DNA of 64,000 bases from Candidatus Baltobacteraceae bacterium (GTDB taxonomy: Bacteria; Vulcanimicrobiota; Vulcanimicrobiia; Vulcanimicrobiales; Vulcanimicrobiaceae). Positions 42,412 through 51,172 of this stretch are shown in pieces (within the stretch, counting starts at the first letter, position 1; every line of letters begins with the position of its first letter). Position numbers and translations under genes: made by a program. The stretch spans positions 1,798,001-1,862,000 of the forward strand of contig DASXEW010000003.1 of assembly GCA_036489885.1 (NCBI GenBank). The letters run 5' to 3'. Below the pieces are notes generated by a model. It made no database searches. It saw only the letters and a program-made list of their open reading frames with translations, and had not been told where the DNA came from.

Positions 42412-43398
42412 TTATTTCGTGGGCGTCACTGTTACGGTCGAAAGTTCGGCGGGAAGCGTCACTGCATTGTTCGGATCGTTGTAATCGAGAAATGTCTCGG
42501 TGATGAAGCTATTCTTACACTCGTGTGTGAGAAACGTGCTCTTGTCATACGTACACGACAATTCGCGCGGCCCCGCCGCGTGTGCTCCTGGTATCGACGC
42601 CGTCGCGATCGAGACTTGATATGATCCGTAGGTTACCCCGCCTTCACTGACGTCGGCACCCACCATTATGCGCGTTCCCTCAACCAACGTCTTGATCGAG
42701 TCGGCCGGTAGTGCGGCTGCTGACGGCATCGGCTGTTTTTGCCAGGCGCTGCTCCCGACGCGGTGATAGAGATAGCCGTCCGCGATATACATCTCCATGA
42801 CGACCGGTCCACTTGCGATCTGCGTGTGCACGGTTTTGGCGGCGGCCGCCATCTTCTTCTTAAGATCGCCGATGCTCATGCTGGCCGCCAGGTTGGAACC
42901 GCGCGTGCATGATGAGGCATTCTGTGGCAGCCACGTTCCGTTGACCGAAGTCTCGAACTCGCGTGTGAATGCGGAATTGCTCTGCTTCGTGTAAACCATG
43001 TGGATCGGTTCCGATGCCTGTCCGCTATCCTGCGTTCCCTCGAAGGTCCACTTGTCCGTGGTCCAAGGCCCGGCGGTTCCGCTTTCGTTGAAGTTCGAGG
43101 CTGAGCGTAGATGCGATTCCCACTTCCAGGTACTGCTTCCCGAGTCGAAGCGATAGGTCTCGTCGAACTCTCCGGAAAGGCCGTCCGTTGTCCGAAAGAC
43201 GTTCTTCATTGAGATCGATCCGGGCGCGTCACGCGTGAACGTCATGGTTCCCAGGCTGCACGCTACGCTTTCGCACTTCCAGGTGCCGACCAGCGCGAAC
43301 GCCTGATCCGAATTCGGTGCGACCTGCTGAGCGCCCGTCGGTGCCGTCGTAGCGCATGCGGCAAGCACGATCGCAGCGAAGCATGAATGCCATGTCAT
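42412..43398 (-). CDS. Putative lipoprotein of unknown function
   Basis: Start M11 of the open frame (43398) gives MTWHSCFAAIVLAACATTA with lipobox LAAC. The mature ~310 residues contain an N-terminal lipocalin-like segment (LVGTWKCESVACSLGTMTFT, FDETYRFDSGSSTWKWESHL) and a later DLKKKMAAAAKTVHTQIASG region resembling LolA/LppX-type proteins. The family is not certain. A variant palindrome TGTTGACA (43461) lies upstream. Confidence 0.7.
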   Translation of the reverse strand: MTWHSCFAAIVLAACATTAPTGAQQVAPNSDQAFALVGTWKCESVACSLGTMTFTRDAPGSISMKNVFRTTDGLSGEFDETYRFDSGSSTWKWESHLRSASNFNESGTAGPWTTDKWTFEGTQDSGQASEPIHMVYTKQSNSAFTREFETSVNGTWLPQNASSCTRGSNLAASMSIGDLKKKMAAAAKTVHTQIASGPVVMEMYIADGYLYHRVGSSAWQKQPMPSAAALPADSIKTLVEGTRIMVGADVSEGGVTYGSYQVSIATASIPGAHAAGPRELSCTYDKSTFLTHECKNSFITETFLDYNDPNNAVTLPAELSTVTVTPTK

Positions 43399-43460
43399 AT
43401 ATGGCGCACGTCGGCGGTTGGGAGACAATTTGCTCTGAAGAATGCCAAACGCCCACGTTC

Positions 43461-43468
43461 TGTTGACA
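43461..43468. promoter_or_regulatory. TGTTGACA, variant of the recurrent palindrome; possible -35
   Basis: Between the divergent genes at 43398 (-) and 43478 (+). On the plus strand it contains TTGACA, a consensus -35, but is too close to the GNAT start to serve it. As an operator it would fit the minus-strand lipoprotein gene. Confidence 0.3.
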
Positions 43469-43477
43469 GTTTAATAA

Positions 43478-43957
43478 ATGATGCTCGCAGTTCGTCGCGC
43501 TACACTCGATGACGTCGATTTCATCCACGTAGCCCATGATGCAGCGCATGCGCGGGCATTCGTCCATCCGGTTCCGCTGGACGCTGTTCGAGCGGCTCTT
43601 GAGGATCCGGCTCGCGGGACGTTCATTCTTACGAAAGACGGCGAGCGCGCCGGTATGCTGCTACTGGCATACGATCCAGAAGCGCCGTGGCTCGTGGAAC
43701 TCCGCAGAATTATCGTAACGAAGCAGCATGGCGGCATCGGAACGTTCGCACTACAATGGCTTGTGTCTCGGTGCTTCAATGAGATCGGCGCGGATCGGAT
43801 ATGGCTCGAGGTGGTCGAATCGAACACTCGAGCACGGCGCCTTTACGAACGCGCCGGATTCAAGCATGAGGGAACGTTTCGCGACGGGTTCCGCGATGAG
43901 GACGGACGGTATGCGAATCTTTGCGTTTATGGTCTGCTAAGGCGAGATCTCGTCTAG
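43478..43957 (+). CDS. GNAT N-acetyltransferase
   Basis: 159 aa. RRATLDDVDFIHVAHDAAHA start, WLVELRRIIVTKQHGGIGTF (acetyl-CoA loop with Q/K-x-x-G-x-G/A pattern), IWLEVVESNTRARRLYERAG and FKHEGTFRDGF. The C-terminus resembles RimJ/RimL-like enzymes. The stop overlaps the convergent VOC gene by 4 nt. Confidence 0.85.
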   Translation: MMLAVRRATLDDVDFIHVAHDAAHARAFVHPVPLDAVRAALEDPARGTFILTKDGERAGMLLLAYDPEAPWLVELRRIIVTKQHGGIGTFALQWLVSRCFNEIGADRIWLEVVESNTRARRLYERAGFKHEGTFRDGFRDEDGRYANLCVYGLLRRDLV

Positions 43958-44307
43958 CCCTTACGTTGATGGAGCGCGAAGCCGTTACCGTCGGGGTCCA
44001 TCGCAAAACAGATCGAGCATGTTTGGAATTCATACACTTCGGTAACCGTTGCATCGTTCTCGATCAAGTGCTCGTGCGCGGCGACAATGTCGTCGACTTC
44101 AAAGTTCACGCCGCTCGATGAACCGGGTTGTAAGCCCGGCGGCGGGTCACCGTCGATTGCAAATGTGGACGGCCCAACGTTAAACTCGTAGAAGCGATCG
44201 TTGAAATACTGACCTTCCTGCAGTCCAAGGACGTCCCGGTAAAAGGCTCGCGCACGCTCGACGTCATTAACAGCGTAGGCAGTGAATGCGACGTCCTTGA
44301 TTTTCAT
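43954..44307 (-). CDS. VOC family protein
   Basis: 117 aa. Opens DVAFTAYAVNDVERARAFYR, then DVLGL, and has GVNFEVDDIVAAHEHL and FAMDPDGNGFALHQRKG near the end, the typical paired beta-alpha-beta modules. The usual first metal His is replaced (FTAYAV), so a bleomycin-resistance-like or binding role rather than glyoxalase is possible. Confidence 0.82.
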   Translation of the reverse strand: MKIKDVAFTAYAVNDVERARAFYRDVLGLQEGQYFNDRFYEFNVGPSTFAIDGDPPPGLQPGSSSGVNFEVDDIVAAHEHLIENDATVTEVYEFQTCSICFAMDPDGNGFALHQRKG

Positions 44308-44315
44308 TTGCGGCC

Positions 44316-44684
44316 CTACTGAGTGCGGTAGAGATTGACGGCGACGATCGCCCCGATGATCGTGATAATCGCACCACCGGTGACGGCGACCCAGGCCGGC
44401 ATCGGCGAATTCTCGCTTCGGCGCAGCGCACGGTCGGTCAGGACGTACCGCGCAGACCCGTAGGTGCCCGTAACGATTCCCGCCAGGGCCATTACCGTTC
44501 CAAAGGCCGTTGATGCTCCGGTCGCTTTGAAAGCAACGTGCGCAATGAGCGACGCTTCGCGTTCAAAAAGCGCGAAGCGTGCGATAACAAATCCGAACCC
44601 GATGAACGCGAGCGCCGTTCGCACGTAAGCGAGGAACGTGCGTTCGTTTGCGAGAGTATCGGTAGCTCTCGGCGCTGCGTTCAC
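44316..44684 (-). CDS. DUF202 (YidH-like) membrane protein
   Basis: 122 aa. LANERTFLAYVRTALAFIGF then GFVIARFAL is the DUF202 signature. Three membrane helices: the one above, TAFGTVMALAGIVTGTYGSA and WVAVTGGAIITIIGAIVAVN. The function is unknown; in the inner membrane. Lies 12 bp downstream of glnA. Confidence 0.88.
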   Translation of the reverse strand: MNAAPRATDTLANERTFLAYVRTALAFIGFGFVIARFALFEREASLIAHVAFKATGASTAFGTVMALAGIVTGTYGSARYVLTDRALRRSENSPMPAWVAVTGGAIITIIGAIVAVNLYRTQ

Positions 44685-44696
44685 GCCATCCGTCGT

Positions 44697-46127
44697 CTAG
44701 AACAGATTCCAGAGATACTGATTATAGACTTCGTGATGATATTGCACTTCTTGCGGTTTGACGAAAGTTCCGAGTAAGCGCGGGCATCGGTCTGCGCTGG
44801 CTTGCTTGAGATCTGCATAGCGGCCCTTGACCTCTTCGCCAAGGAGGGTCGAGGCCCACTTCGATTCACGGAAACCTGAAAGTGCTGTGTAGATATTGTC
44901 CGGCAGATAACGCTCCGCTTGCCGTAGGTTCTTGATCTTAGCAACCTGGCCGTCGATGCCGGTCCGGAAGACCGACAACATCACCATATACGGATTCGCA
45001 TCTGGCGCCACGGAGCGAACTTCGACGCGCGAGCTGCGCTCGTTGCCGAACGGAACACGAATCATTGATCCGCGATCGACAGCCGATGCCTTGATCTGAT
45101 TCGGTGCTTCGAAGTGCGGATCGAGACGTCGATATGCATTGACGCTCGAATTCAGCAGTAGACAGATGTCGTCGCCGGCCGAGAGAATACGATCGACAAA
45201 TCCCCAGGCAAAGGCACTCAGGCGTTCCTCACCCTTTGGATCCCAGAACAGATTCTTGCCGCTCTTCGCGATCGAAACGTTCGTGTGCATCCCGCTACCG
45301 TTCACGCCGACAACCGGTTTCGGCAAGAAGCTCGCCGACATACCAAGCTTGGTTGCGACCTGGCGGCAGATGAGCTTGTATAATTGGATGGTATCCGCGG
45401 CGGCAACAACCTCACCGTACGAGTAGTTGATTTCAAATTGCGACGGGGCGACTTCGGGATGATCCTTTTCATTCTCGAAGCCCATCGCGCGTTGCACTTC
45501 AGCCGTCATGTCGATGAACAGGCGCAGTGGATCGCCCGGCAGGGAGTGGTAGTAACCACCCGTGTTAACGTAATCGAATTTTCCGGTCTCGTTGAAATGT
45601 TGCTCGGCATCGAGACCCTGAAAGAGGAAGCCTTCGATTTCGTTGGCAGCGTTCAGCGTGTAGCCGTTTTTCTTGTGTTGCTCAACGGCGAATTTCTTGA
45701 GTAGGCCGCGAACGTCGGCCGGGTAGACCTCGCCGTCGCGCGACATAACGTCACCGAAGACAAGGACCTTGCCCGGTCCGAAAATATCGGACGGTCCCCA
45801 ATAGAAGGCGCTCCAGTCGAGGAACAGCCGCAGATCGCTCTCGCGCTGCTCGGTGAAGCCACGGATCGACGAGCCGTCGAAGGTCAGATTGTCGTACGAC
45901 TTTAGAAGAAATTTCTTGTCGTAGTCGAGCATGTGCAGCCGGCCCTCGAGGTCGCTGAACATCACCGTGACCGCTTTGATGCGGGGCTCGTCGGTGAGGT
46001 ATCGCAGGCGTTCTTCCTGCAGATCATCCAGAGAAACGCGGCTGTGCCGTTGGCGTTTGGCTTGAAGATTGAGCTCTTCCAGCTCGGAATAGGACAGCGT
46101 CAGAAAATCGCGCAGTTCGGTCGTCAT
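44697..46127 (-). CDS. glnA: Glutamine synthetase (type I-like)
   Basis: Condenses ammonia and glutamate with ATP. About 476 aa from ATG at 46127. Motifs: DLEGRLHMLDYDKKFLL, FDGSSIRGF (beta-grasp latch), NEIEGFLF with the metal Glu, VAPSQFEINYSYG, VVGVNGSGMHTNVSI (ATP/glutamate site) and RVPFGNERSSRVEVRSV. No adenylylation Tyr motif (NLYDLP-type) is seen, so control by GlnE is doubtful. An in-frame upstream start at 46190 would overlap the small divergent ORF. Confidence 0.93.
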   Translation of the reverse strand: MTTELRDFLTLSYSELEELNLQAKRQRHSRVSLDDLQEERLRYLTDEPRIKAVTVMFSDLEGRLHMLDYDKKFLLKSYDNLTFDGSSIRGFTEQRESDLRLFLDWSAFYWGPSDIFGPGKVLVFGDVMSRDGEVYPADVRGLLKKFAVEQHKKNGYTLNAANEIEGFLFQGLDAEQHFNETGKFDYVNTGGYYHSLPGDPLRLFIDMTAEVQRAMGFENEKDHPEVAPSQFEINYSYGEVVAAADTIQLYKLICRQVATKLGMSASFLPKPVVGVNGSGMHTNVSIAKSGKNLFWDPKGEERLSAFAWGFVDRILSAGDDICLLLNSSVNAYRRLDPHFEAPNQIKASAVDRGSMIRVPFGNERSSRVEVRSVAPDANPYMVMLSVFRTGIDGQVAKIKNLRQAERYLPDNIYTALSGFRESKWASTLLGEEVKGRYADLKQASADRCPRLLGTFVKPQEVQYHHEVYNQYLWNLF

Positions 46128-46170
46128 AGCATTCGCGCTTTGCACAACGTCATCAGAATCCTCGCTCCAA

Positions 46171-46356
46171 ATGTACAATGACCGAGACACTAAAGGAGGA
46201 GCTCCCTACCGCGCCAACCGGATCGTCACGGTCAACCCCGCCTACTACCGCTCAACGCGGTGCCGGCTGGATCGCGTCAGTGACGCCGCATTTGACTGGC
46301 TGGAATCGCTCGATCAAAAAGAAAAGCTCGAGCGTCTCAATCAGTTAAAAACTTGA
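46171..46356 (+). CDS. Small hypothetical protein
   Basis: 61 aa, unrecognised. The C-terminal third (DAAFDWLESLDQKEKLERLN) is a likely amphipathic helix. Divergent from glnA and overlapping the convergent gene at 46345 by 12 bp. A strong AAAGGAGGAG at 46193 lies inside the frame with no good start after it, so the true start is unclear. Confidence 0.4.
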   Translation: MYNDRDTKGGAPYRANRIVTVNPAYYRSTRCRLDRVSDAAFDWLESLDQKEKLERLNQLKT

Positions 46357-46773
46357 GCGCGGCGTACGGAACACGAGTCCGTCGATTTTTCCCGCATCGT
46401 TGATGTGTATGAGAACGTCGTCCGAGCCTTCCTTAAAGATCACGATGTAGCGACGCCACGGCGCGGGAGGGTCGTCGACCAACTTAATGTTTGGTCGAGC
46501 GACGGTCTTGAATGGCCCAATTCCGAAATTGAGCTGCGCTGCGATGTCCTCGATCTGCGAGGCGGGAACGTGCGCCAGGAAGTCGTCGGTGAACCAATCC
46601 GCCGACACATGCTTCATCGTGAAAATTTGCAAAATGCGTGTTGCCGCAAGATCGGGGGTCGACGTTGGTACGGGTGACGCGGCTGCAGCGGGCGATGCGG
46701 GTGCGGCTGTCTGGGCCTGGGCGGCGCTGCATACAACGAGGATGGCGGCAGCGCAAAGCAGAGCGCGGATCAT
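46345..46773 (-). CDS. Secreted DUF3887-like protein
   Basis: 142 aa, with a signal peptide (MIRALLCAAAILVVCSAAQA), then an Ala/Pro linker. The ~90-residue domain (MKHVSADWFTDDFLAHVPAS, IEDIAAQLNFGIGPFKTV, FKEGSDDVLIHINDAGKIDG) follows the pattern of small domains often N-terminal to secreted beta-lactamase-type proteins. Here it stands alone. The function is unknown. Confidence 0.7.
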   Translation of the reverse strand: MIRALLCAAAILVVCSAAQAQTAAPASPAAAASPVPTSTPDLAATRILQIFTMKHVSADWFTDDFLAHVPASQIEDIAAQLNFGIGPFKTVARPNIKLVDDPPAPWRRYIVIFKEGSDDVLIHINDAGKIDGLVFRTPRSSF

Positions 46774-46832
46774 GAAATCGTAGCTTCAACCCACGAGAGT
46801 CCCGAACATGCGGCCTCGCGAAACAGAGCTGA

Positions 46833-47350
46833 TTAGATCGTAGCCGTTGGAGCCGGTGTCGGGGTGATTTCGGGCGCCGGCTCAACGGGTAGACCCCAAA
46901 TGGTTCCGTCTGCGTATTTTACAAACGTTACCGCACACTTCGGCTGCGGTTGGCGCGAGAAGACGAACTGTACGTTTCCCGCATAGTCCTTGAATCGATG
47001 GTCGACGGTTATGCCGGGTGAGAATTTCCCGACGTCGCGCACCGAGACGTCTTTTCCGTCAATGTCGACCGCAAAGCGCGCGAGCACGATCTCTTGGTTG
47101 CTCTCGTTCGTGAACTTGATCATCAACGCGCCAGTGGTTTTCCGAGAGCTCCGAAAAGCCCGCCATACACATAATCTAGGCGGCAGTTGTCAATCTGAAT
47201 TGGCGATATCGTTCCTGCCACGATGGACGGCACTGATGGTGACGGCGCCGGCGAGGCATCGTCGGCGCGCGCGCCGGTTGGAAGCGTGGAAGCAATAAGG
47301 AAAGAACACGCTAATAGACACGAGATCGTGCGCATCGACAATAACTCCAA
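46833..47350 (-). pseudogene. Secreted paralogue C, frameshifted
   Basis: The third member of the family at 4399 and 4780. The first part (47350-47123) has a signal peptide and IQIDNCRLDYVYGGLFGALGK, then runs into a stop. The second (ending 46833) continues MIKFTNESNQEIVLARFAVD, DVGKFSPGITVDHRFKDY and CAVTFVKYADGTIWG. One missing A in the run GGAAAACC (about 47138-47143) explains the break: restoring it gives GKTTGALMIKF, matching GKNSGALTISF of paralogue B. A CTGTCGACAG site lies ~70 bp upstream. Confidence 0.75.
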
Positions 47351-47420
47351 TTCGGCTCACGTAGAAAGTGTCGCTTGCACGTGACACTAGCATGCGAGTC
47401 TTATGCGCGTTTGGGAAATG

Positions 47421-47430
47421 CTGTCGACAG
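47421..47430. promoter_or_regulatory. CTGTCGACAG palindrome upstream of paralogue C
   Basis: Perfect 10-bp palindrome, 72 bp before the start. A second shared block, AGTGTCACG, occurs downstream of the site both here and before paralogue B. Confidence 0.5.
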
Positions 47431-47456
47431 TGCGCGGGGCCTTGACTTTCCCTTGT

Positions 47457-48932
47457 CTATTGATTCGGTGCGGTTGTTGCCATAACAGGGCGTTGCATTC
47501 TGTTTCCGCGACGAACGGAAACATTGAGCTGCCCTTCCGGTGCACTCGCGATTAACTCGCGCGCTTGCGCGGCGTCGATTACGCGTTGTCCGTTGATCGT
47601 CGTGACGATGTCGCCGGGTTGAAGTCCGGCTTTTTGCGCGAGACTGTTTGGTCCAACTTGTCGGACGAGAACGCCGCGCGGTGTTTGCATGAGTATGAAC
47701 CCGTACGTGTCAGCAGGAACCGCGGGTGTCGCCGCGATCCACTGCACGCTACGTCCGGCATCCGCGGTTAGTTGCGCGTTCTGCGGGACGATGAAGTTCG
47801 CCGTTATTGCCATCGATTCGCCGCCGCGGATCGAGAGTTGCTTTCGCGGCCCGTAGACTTCACCGGGTCCGGCAGATAGGGCTCGCGCAGATAGCGTCTG
47901 CATTCCACCGTTCGGTGACGGAACGCTGATCTGAAAATCACCAGCTTGCGCGACCATGTCGTGCGAAGGGTGCAGATTCAAGCGGACGTGCAACACGTCT
48001 GCGTCGAGATTCGGACGCTGCGTAATCCAGGATGTCTGCACGGTGAAATCGCCTTGCTGGAGTGGGAGTTGCCGGAAAATCTCTTGCTCTGAAGGAAGTT
48101 GTCGTTGGGGCTGTGGTTCCGCAGGTTCCTCAGCCGGCAGCGGTTCGGCGGCAACGAATGCAGATGACGGCAACGGTGCTTGCGCAACGAGCGGTTCAGG
48201 CTGTTGCACGACCGGAATCGGTGCGACCGGAGCCGGCGGCTCTTCATAGGCGACACGGACTTTTTGATCTTCAAAGAACGGGCTTAGCACGAGCGGCCCC
48301 GAGATCGCGTAGCCGCCACGTTCTTGGCGGTTGGTGTCGCGTGTGTCGATCATGCCGACGACTTCACCGGTGCGCGGTTCGAATACGGGCGATCCGCTTA
48401 GGCCTTCTTCGATGTTCAAATTAGCGAGATCGATGAAGCGTCCGTTGCTCGGCAGCGAGCTTATCGTTCCGGGATAGAGCACACGCGGAACGAGGCCGGC
48501 GATTTCGATCGACTCGTCGTTTTTCAGAAAGCCGGCAACTGCGACATAGCTGCCTTCATGTAGCGCGTGATCTTGTGAAACGAATCGTACCGGAATCAAA
48601 TTCGGCTCATCGATGTTGAGCATGGCGGTGTCGACCGGCCCGACGGACTTCAAGTGCGCGTCGATGTCGCGGGCTTGCCCGGGAACATTGACGATTATCT
48701 TCGCCGCTTTCGTGACCGTGTGCGCCGACGTTAGAACCAGCGATCCGCCTTTGTCGGACGCGACGACGAACCCGGTACCGGATTGAATCGGCTTACCGTT
48801 GCCGTCGAGTGCCCAGATCTTGACAAGCGATGGCTTGATTTTCGCGTAACCGATCGATGCATCGTCGCCTGCGAACGCAGCGCGGGAGACTAGAGCCATT
48901 GCGATGAGAAGCGACGAGAAGAAGAGACGCAT
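47457..48932 (-). CDS. Secreted trypsin-like serine protease with PDZ domain (S1C-like)
   Basis: 491 aa from ATG at 48932 (AGAGGT upstream), with signal peptide MRLFFSSLLIAMALVSRAAFA. Triad: His in LTSAHTVTKA, Asp in VGPVDTAMLNI, Ser in EEGLSGSPVFEPRTG. A Pro/Glu-rich linker (residues ~245-300) separates the protease from a middle beta domain. A C-terminal PDZ domain (RGVLVRQVGPNSLAQKAGLQ, PGDIVTTINGQRV) follows. Likely periplasmic quality control, though the linker and middle domain differ from DegP. Confidence 0.85.
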   Translation of the reverse strand: MRLFFSSLLIAMALVSRAAFAGDDASIGYAKIKPSLVKIWALDGNGKPIQSGTGFVVASDKGGSLVLTSAHTVTKAAKIIVNVPGQARDIDAHLKSVGPVDTAMLNIDEPNLIPVRFVSQDHALHEGSYVAVAGFLKNDESIEIAGLVPRVLYPGTISSLPSNGRFIDLANLNIEEGLSGSPVFEPRTGEVVGMIDTRDTNRQERGGYAISGPLVLSPFFEDQKVRVAYEEPPAPVAPIPVVQQPEPLVAQAPLPSSAFVAAEPLPAEEPAEPQPQRQLPSEQEIFRQLPLQQGDFTVQTSWITQRPNLDADVLHVRLNLHPSHDMVAQAGDFQISVPSPNGGMQTLSARALSAGPGEVYGPRKQLSIRGGESMAITANFIVPQNAQLTADAGRSVQWIAATPAVPADTYGFILMQTPRGVLVRQVGPNSLAQKAGLQPGDIVTTINGQRVIDAAQARELIASAPEGQLNVSVRRGNRMQRPVMATTAPNQ

Positions 48933-48945
48933 TGAAGACGGACCT

Positions 48946-50097
48946 CTAAACGGCATGGAGATAAATTCCGGCGGCATCACAGACTCCTGAGGTCTGCCGG
49001 CTGACGCCAAGAGGGGGCCAATCCAGGTACATTCCGGGGATTGCAGCGGACCAAGTTTCGGGGAGTGCCCACGTTTCGTAGTGCGGCACGATCGAAGGCG
49101 GCTTCAGGTGGCCGATCTCGCAACTTTTGAAAACAATTTGCGGCTTGCGATTCGTCGGGCTTTTGATGCCGAAATAGCTTCCGTCGACGAATCGATTGCG
49201 ATGCCGTGCATTGTGTTGCCAACTATATGGCTGCGCGATCGCAACGATGCGTTTGAGAATTATTCCATCCGACGTAGAGCCGCCCGACGGCGTCCATCCG
49301 TCCTGCGGAACCGTCTTTTGCACCATCGTGAGCGTGACGCGCTTTCCGTCGGCATTGACGCCCGTCGCGGTGAACACGAGTAGCGACGGCGTGACCGGAT
49401 AGAGCTCGAGCGTCACGTCCGGCCCACCGCAGGGGAAGCGCATATCGGACGTGATCGGCTTGTTCGACGCGTACTTCCAATAAAAAGCGTAGTCGTCGAC
49501 GCCCGACTGTGCCGAGCTCTTTTGAAGGCCGGCATCGACCGAGACGCCGTTCGGTCCGGCGCCCCAGCCGCCAATGTAAATGTAACCGGTCTCTTCGTCG
49601 ACGATCCCTTGTGTGAAATGACTGACACCGCACGGGATCGAGACGCTGACGCGCTCCGCGCTGAATCCGTTCAGCGTACGAACGCCGTGGAACGCACCCG
49701 AATCGATATCGAAGGGCGAGGCGACTTCTGCTCGTGCCGGCGTCCCGGGGACGCGATCGTCATCTGAAGCCGGCTGCACGAAGCGATGCTCGAACATCCA
49801 CGTCAAATCGTGCTTCTCGGCTCGCGGCGTTGGGCGCGCATTCGGCTTCGGGTAAGCGGTTGTGGGGACGAAGGCGAGTTGCGGTTGCGTAAACTTGCCG
49901 GCCACGGCGACGCGAAAGTCGCCGCTGTACGCGAGCGCTTGCGGATGACCGTGGCGATCCGCAACGATCACGAAGCTCCGCTGATTAGGGCGCAGCCGTT
50001 TCATCACCGCCGAGTCGTTGGGCAAGGCAACCGAAGACGCCGACGTAACGACGAGGGCGAGCACGAAAAACGCAAGGCGAACGCGGTGCTTATCCAC
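48946..50097 (-). CDS. Secreted protein of unknown function
   Basis: 383 aa, with signal peptide (RVRLAFFVLALVVTSASSVA). No family recognised. Four to six Cys residues (ERVSVSIPCGVSHFTQGIVD, DMRFPCGGPDVTLELYPV, SCEIGHLK, SGVCDAAGIYLH) suggest disulfides; a beta-rich pattern (EETGYIYIGGWGAGPNGVSV) dominates. The protease gene starts 13 bp downstream, so the two are probably cotranscribed. Confidence 0.7.
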   Translation of the reverse strand: MDKHRVRLAFFVLALVVTSASSVALPNDSAVMKRLRPNQRSFVIVADRHGHPQALAYSGDFRVAVAGKFTQPQLAFVPTTAYPKPNARPTPRAEKHDLTWMFEHRFVQPASDDDRVPGTPARAEVASPFDIDSGAFHGVRTLNGFSAERVSVSIPCGVSHFTQGIVDEETGYIYIGGWGAGPNGVSVDAGLQKSSAQSGVDDYAFYWKYASNKPITSDMRFPCGGPDVTLELYPVTPSLLVFTATGVNADGKRVTLTMVQKTVPQDGWTPSGGSTSDGIILKRIVAIAQPYSWQHNARHRNRFVDGSYFGIKSPTNRKPQIVFKSCEIGHLKPPSIVPHYETWALPETWSAAIPGMYLDWPPLGVSRQTSGVCDAAGIYLHAV

Positions 50098-50197
50098 GGC
50101 AGCTTGAACGTTCGGCGATACGGCAGGCCGTCCGTCAGAATGCGCGCGCTTCCCATGTCAATTTAATCTACACGGACGAAAGCGGCCGACGAAGAAT

Positions 50198-51172
50198 TTA
50201 GTTAGTGACCTTCAGAAAGCTGTCTTCGGCAGCATAGTCAAATACGTCGGCGTAGACCCGCGCGAATATCGGGAATACCACGCGCCAATCGCGCCCTCGC
50301 GCCGCATCGATAAGCCATCCGCAAACCTCGGGCGCGTACGACGCGTAGTCCGTCACGGGCCTGTACCCAATTTGGGCTGCCCTGCGCATGTCGACCATGA
50401 TAGGTTCCGCGTTCGACCAGGGAGTCACACCGACTCCGTCGATCACTTCTTCGCTTGGCACCGTGACGAATTCGCAATCCCAGTTCAAGCCACGCGCGAT
50501 GATGCCCGCGATCTCACGGACATTCGGCGTAGTGGGATCGGCGGCGTTAAGCGGCCCGCGAAATGACGCCTCCAATGCGGCTTCGATTACGGCCGCGATG
50601 TTCGGTGTTGCGGAATTGTGGAAGATTGACGCCTCGAACTTGAGGGGTACGCGCTTGCGATCATCCAGATATCGCTTGATGAACCACCACTCGCGCGGCA
50701 GTTTCGAACTCGGTCCGTAGATCGCGCACGGACGAATCAGGCTAACCGGCACTCGGGCGTGCTCCAATAGCGTATTCTCGAGCGCGACTTTCTTCGTAGA
50801 GTAATCTTGTTGGCCGGCAAGCGTCGTCGGTTGAGTCTCGGGAACCGGAACGGGGAATTGCGCGTAAACGCCGGCGGTCGAGATGACGCTGAACTGTCCG
50901 ACGGCGTCCTGTATTTCGAGCAGTTGCGCCGCGTGATTCTCGTCGTATGCAATCGTGTCGATGACGGCATCGGCGCCGTCCGCAAGCGCAGCGCGGAGCG
51001 CGCCCGGCTCGTTACGATCGAGCCGGATACTCCTCGCGCCAAGCTCCGTGAGGTTGGGGAGTGGATCGCCGCGTTGCGCGCACGTTACAGCCCATCCGGC
51101 GTGCAACAATCGTTCACCGGTTGCGCGCCCGATTTGACCGTTTGCACCTATGATAATTGCATGCCGCGCCAT
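50198..51172 (-). CDS. NAD-dependent epimerase/dehydratase (extended SDR)
   Basis: 324 aa. MARHAIIIGANGQIGRATGE gives the nucleotide-binding GANGQIG. Also DAVIDTIAYDE, FSVISTAGVYAQFP, YSTKKVALE (active-site Y..xK with YSTKK) and RPCAIYGP. The substrate is unknown; relatives act on nucleotide sugars or as reductases. ATG at 51172 overlaps the divergent GNAT start at 51161, so one of the two must start elsewhere or they share a compact promoter. Confidence 0.82.
   Translation of the reverse strand: MARHAIIIGANGQIGRATGERLLHAGWAVTCAQRGDPLPNLTELGARSIRLDRNEPGALRAALADGADAVIDTIAYDENHAAQLLEIQDAVGQFSVISTAGVYAQFPVPVPETQPTTLAGQQDYSTKKVALENTLLEHARVPVSLIRPCAIYGPSSKLPREWWFIKRYLDDRKRVPLKFEASIFHNSATPNIAAVIEAALEASFRGPLNAADPTTPNVREIAGIIARGLNWDCEFVTVPSEEVIDGVGVTPWSNAEPIMVDMRRAAQIGYRPVTDYASYAPEVCGWLIDAARGRDWRVVFPIFARVYADVFDYAAEDSFLKVTN

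Noticed and set aside
51161-51172. Overlapping divergent starts as a regulatory feature
   Set aside because: Alternative starts (TTG 51212 for the GNAT) remove the overlap, so nothing special can be claimed.
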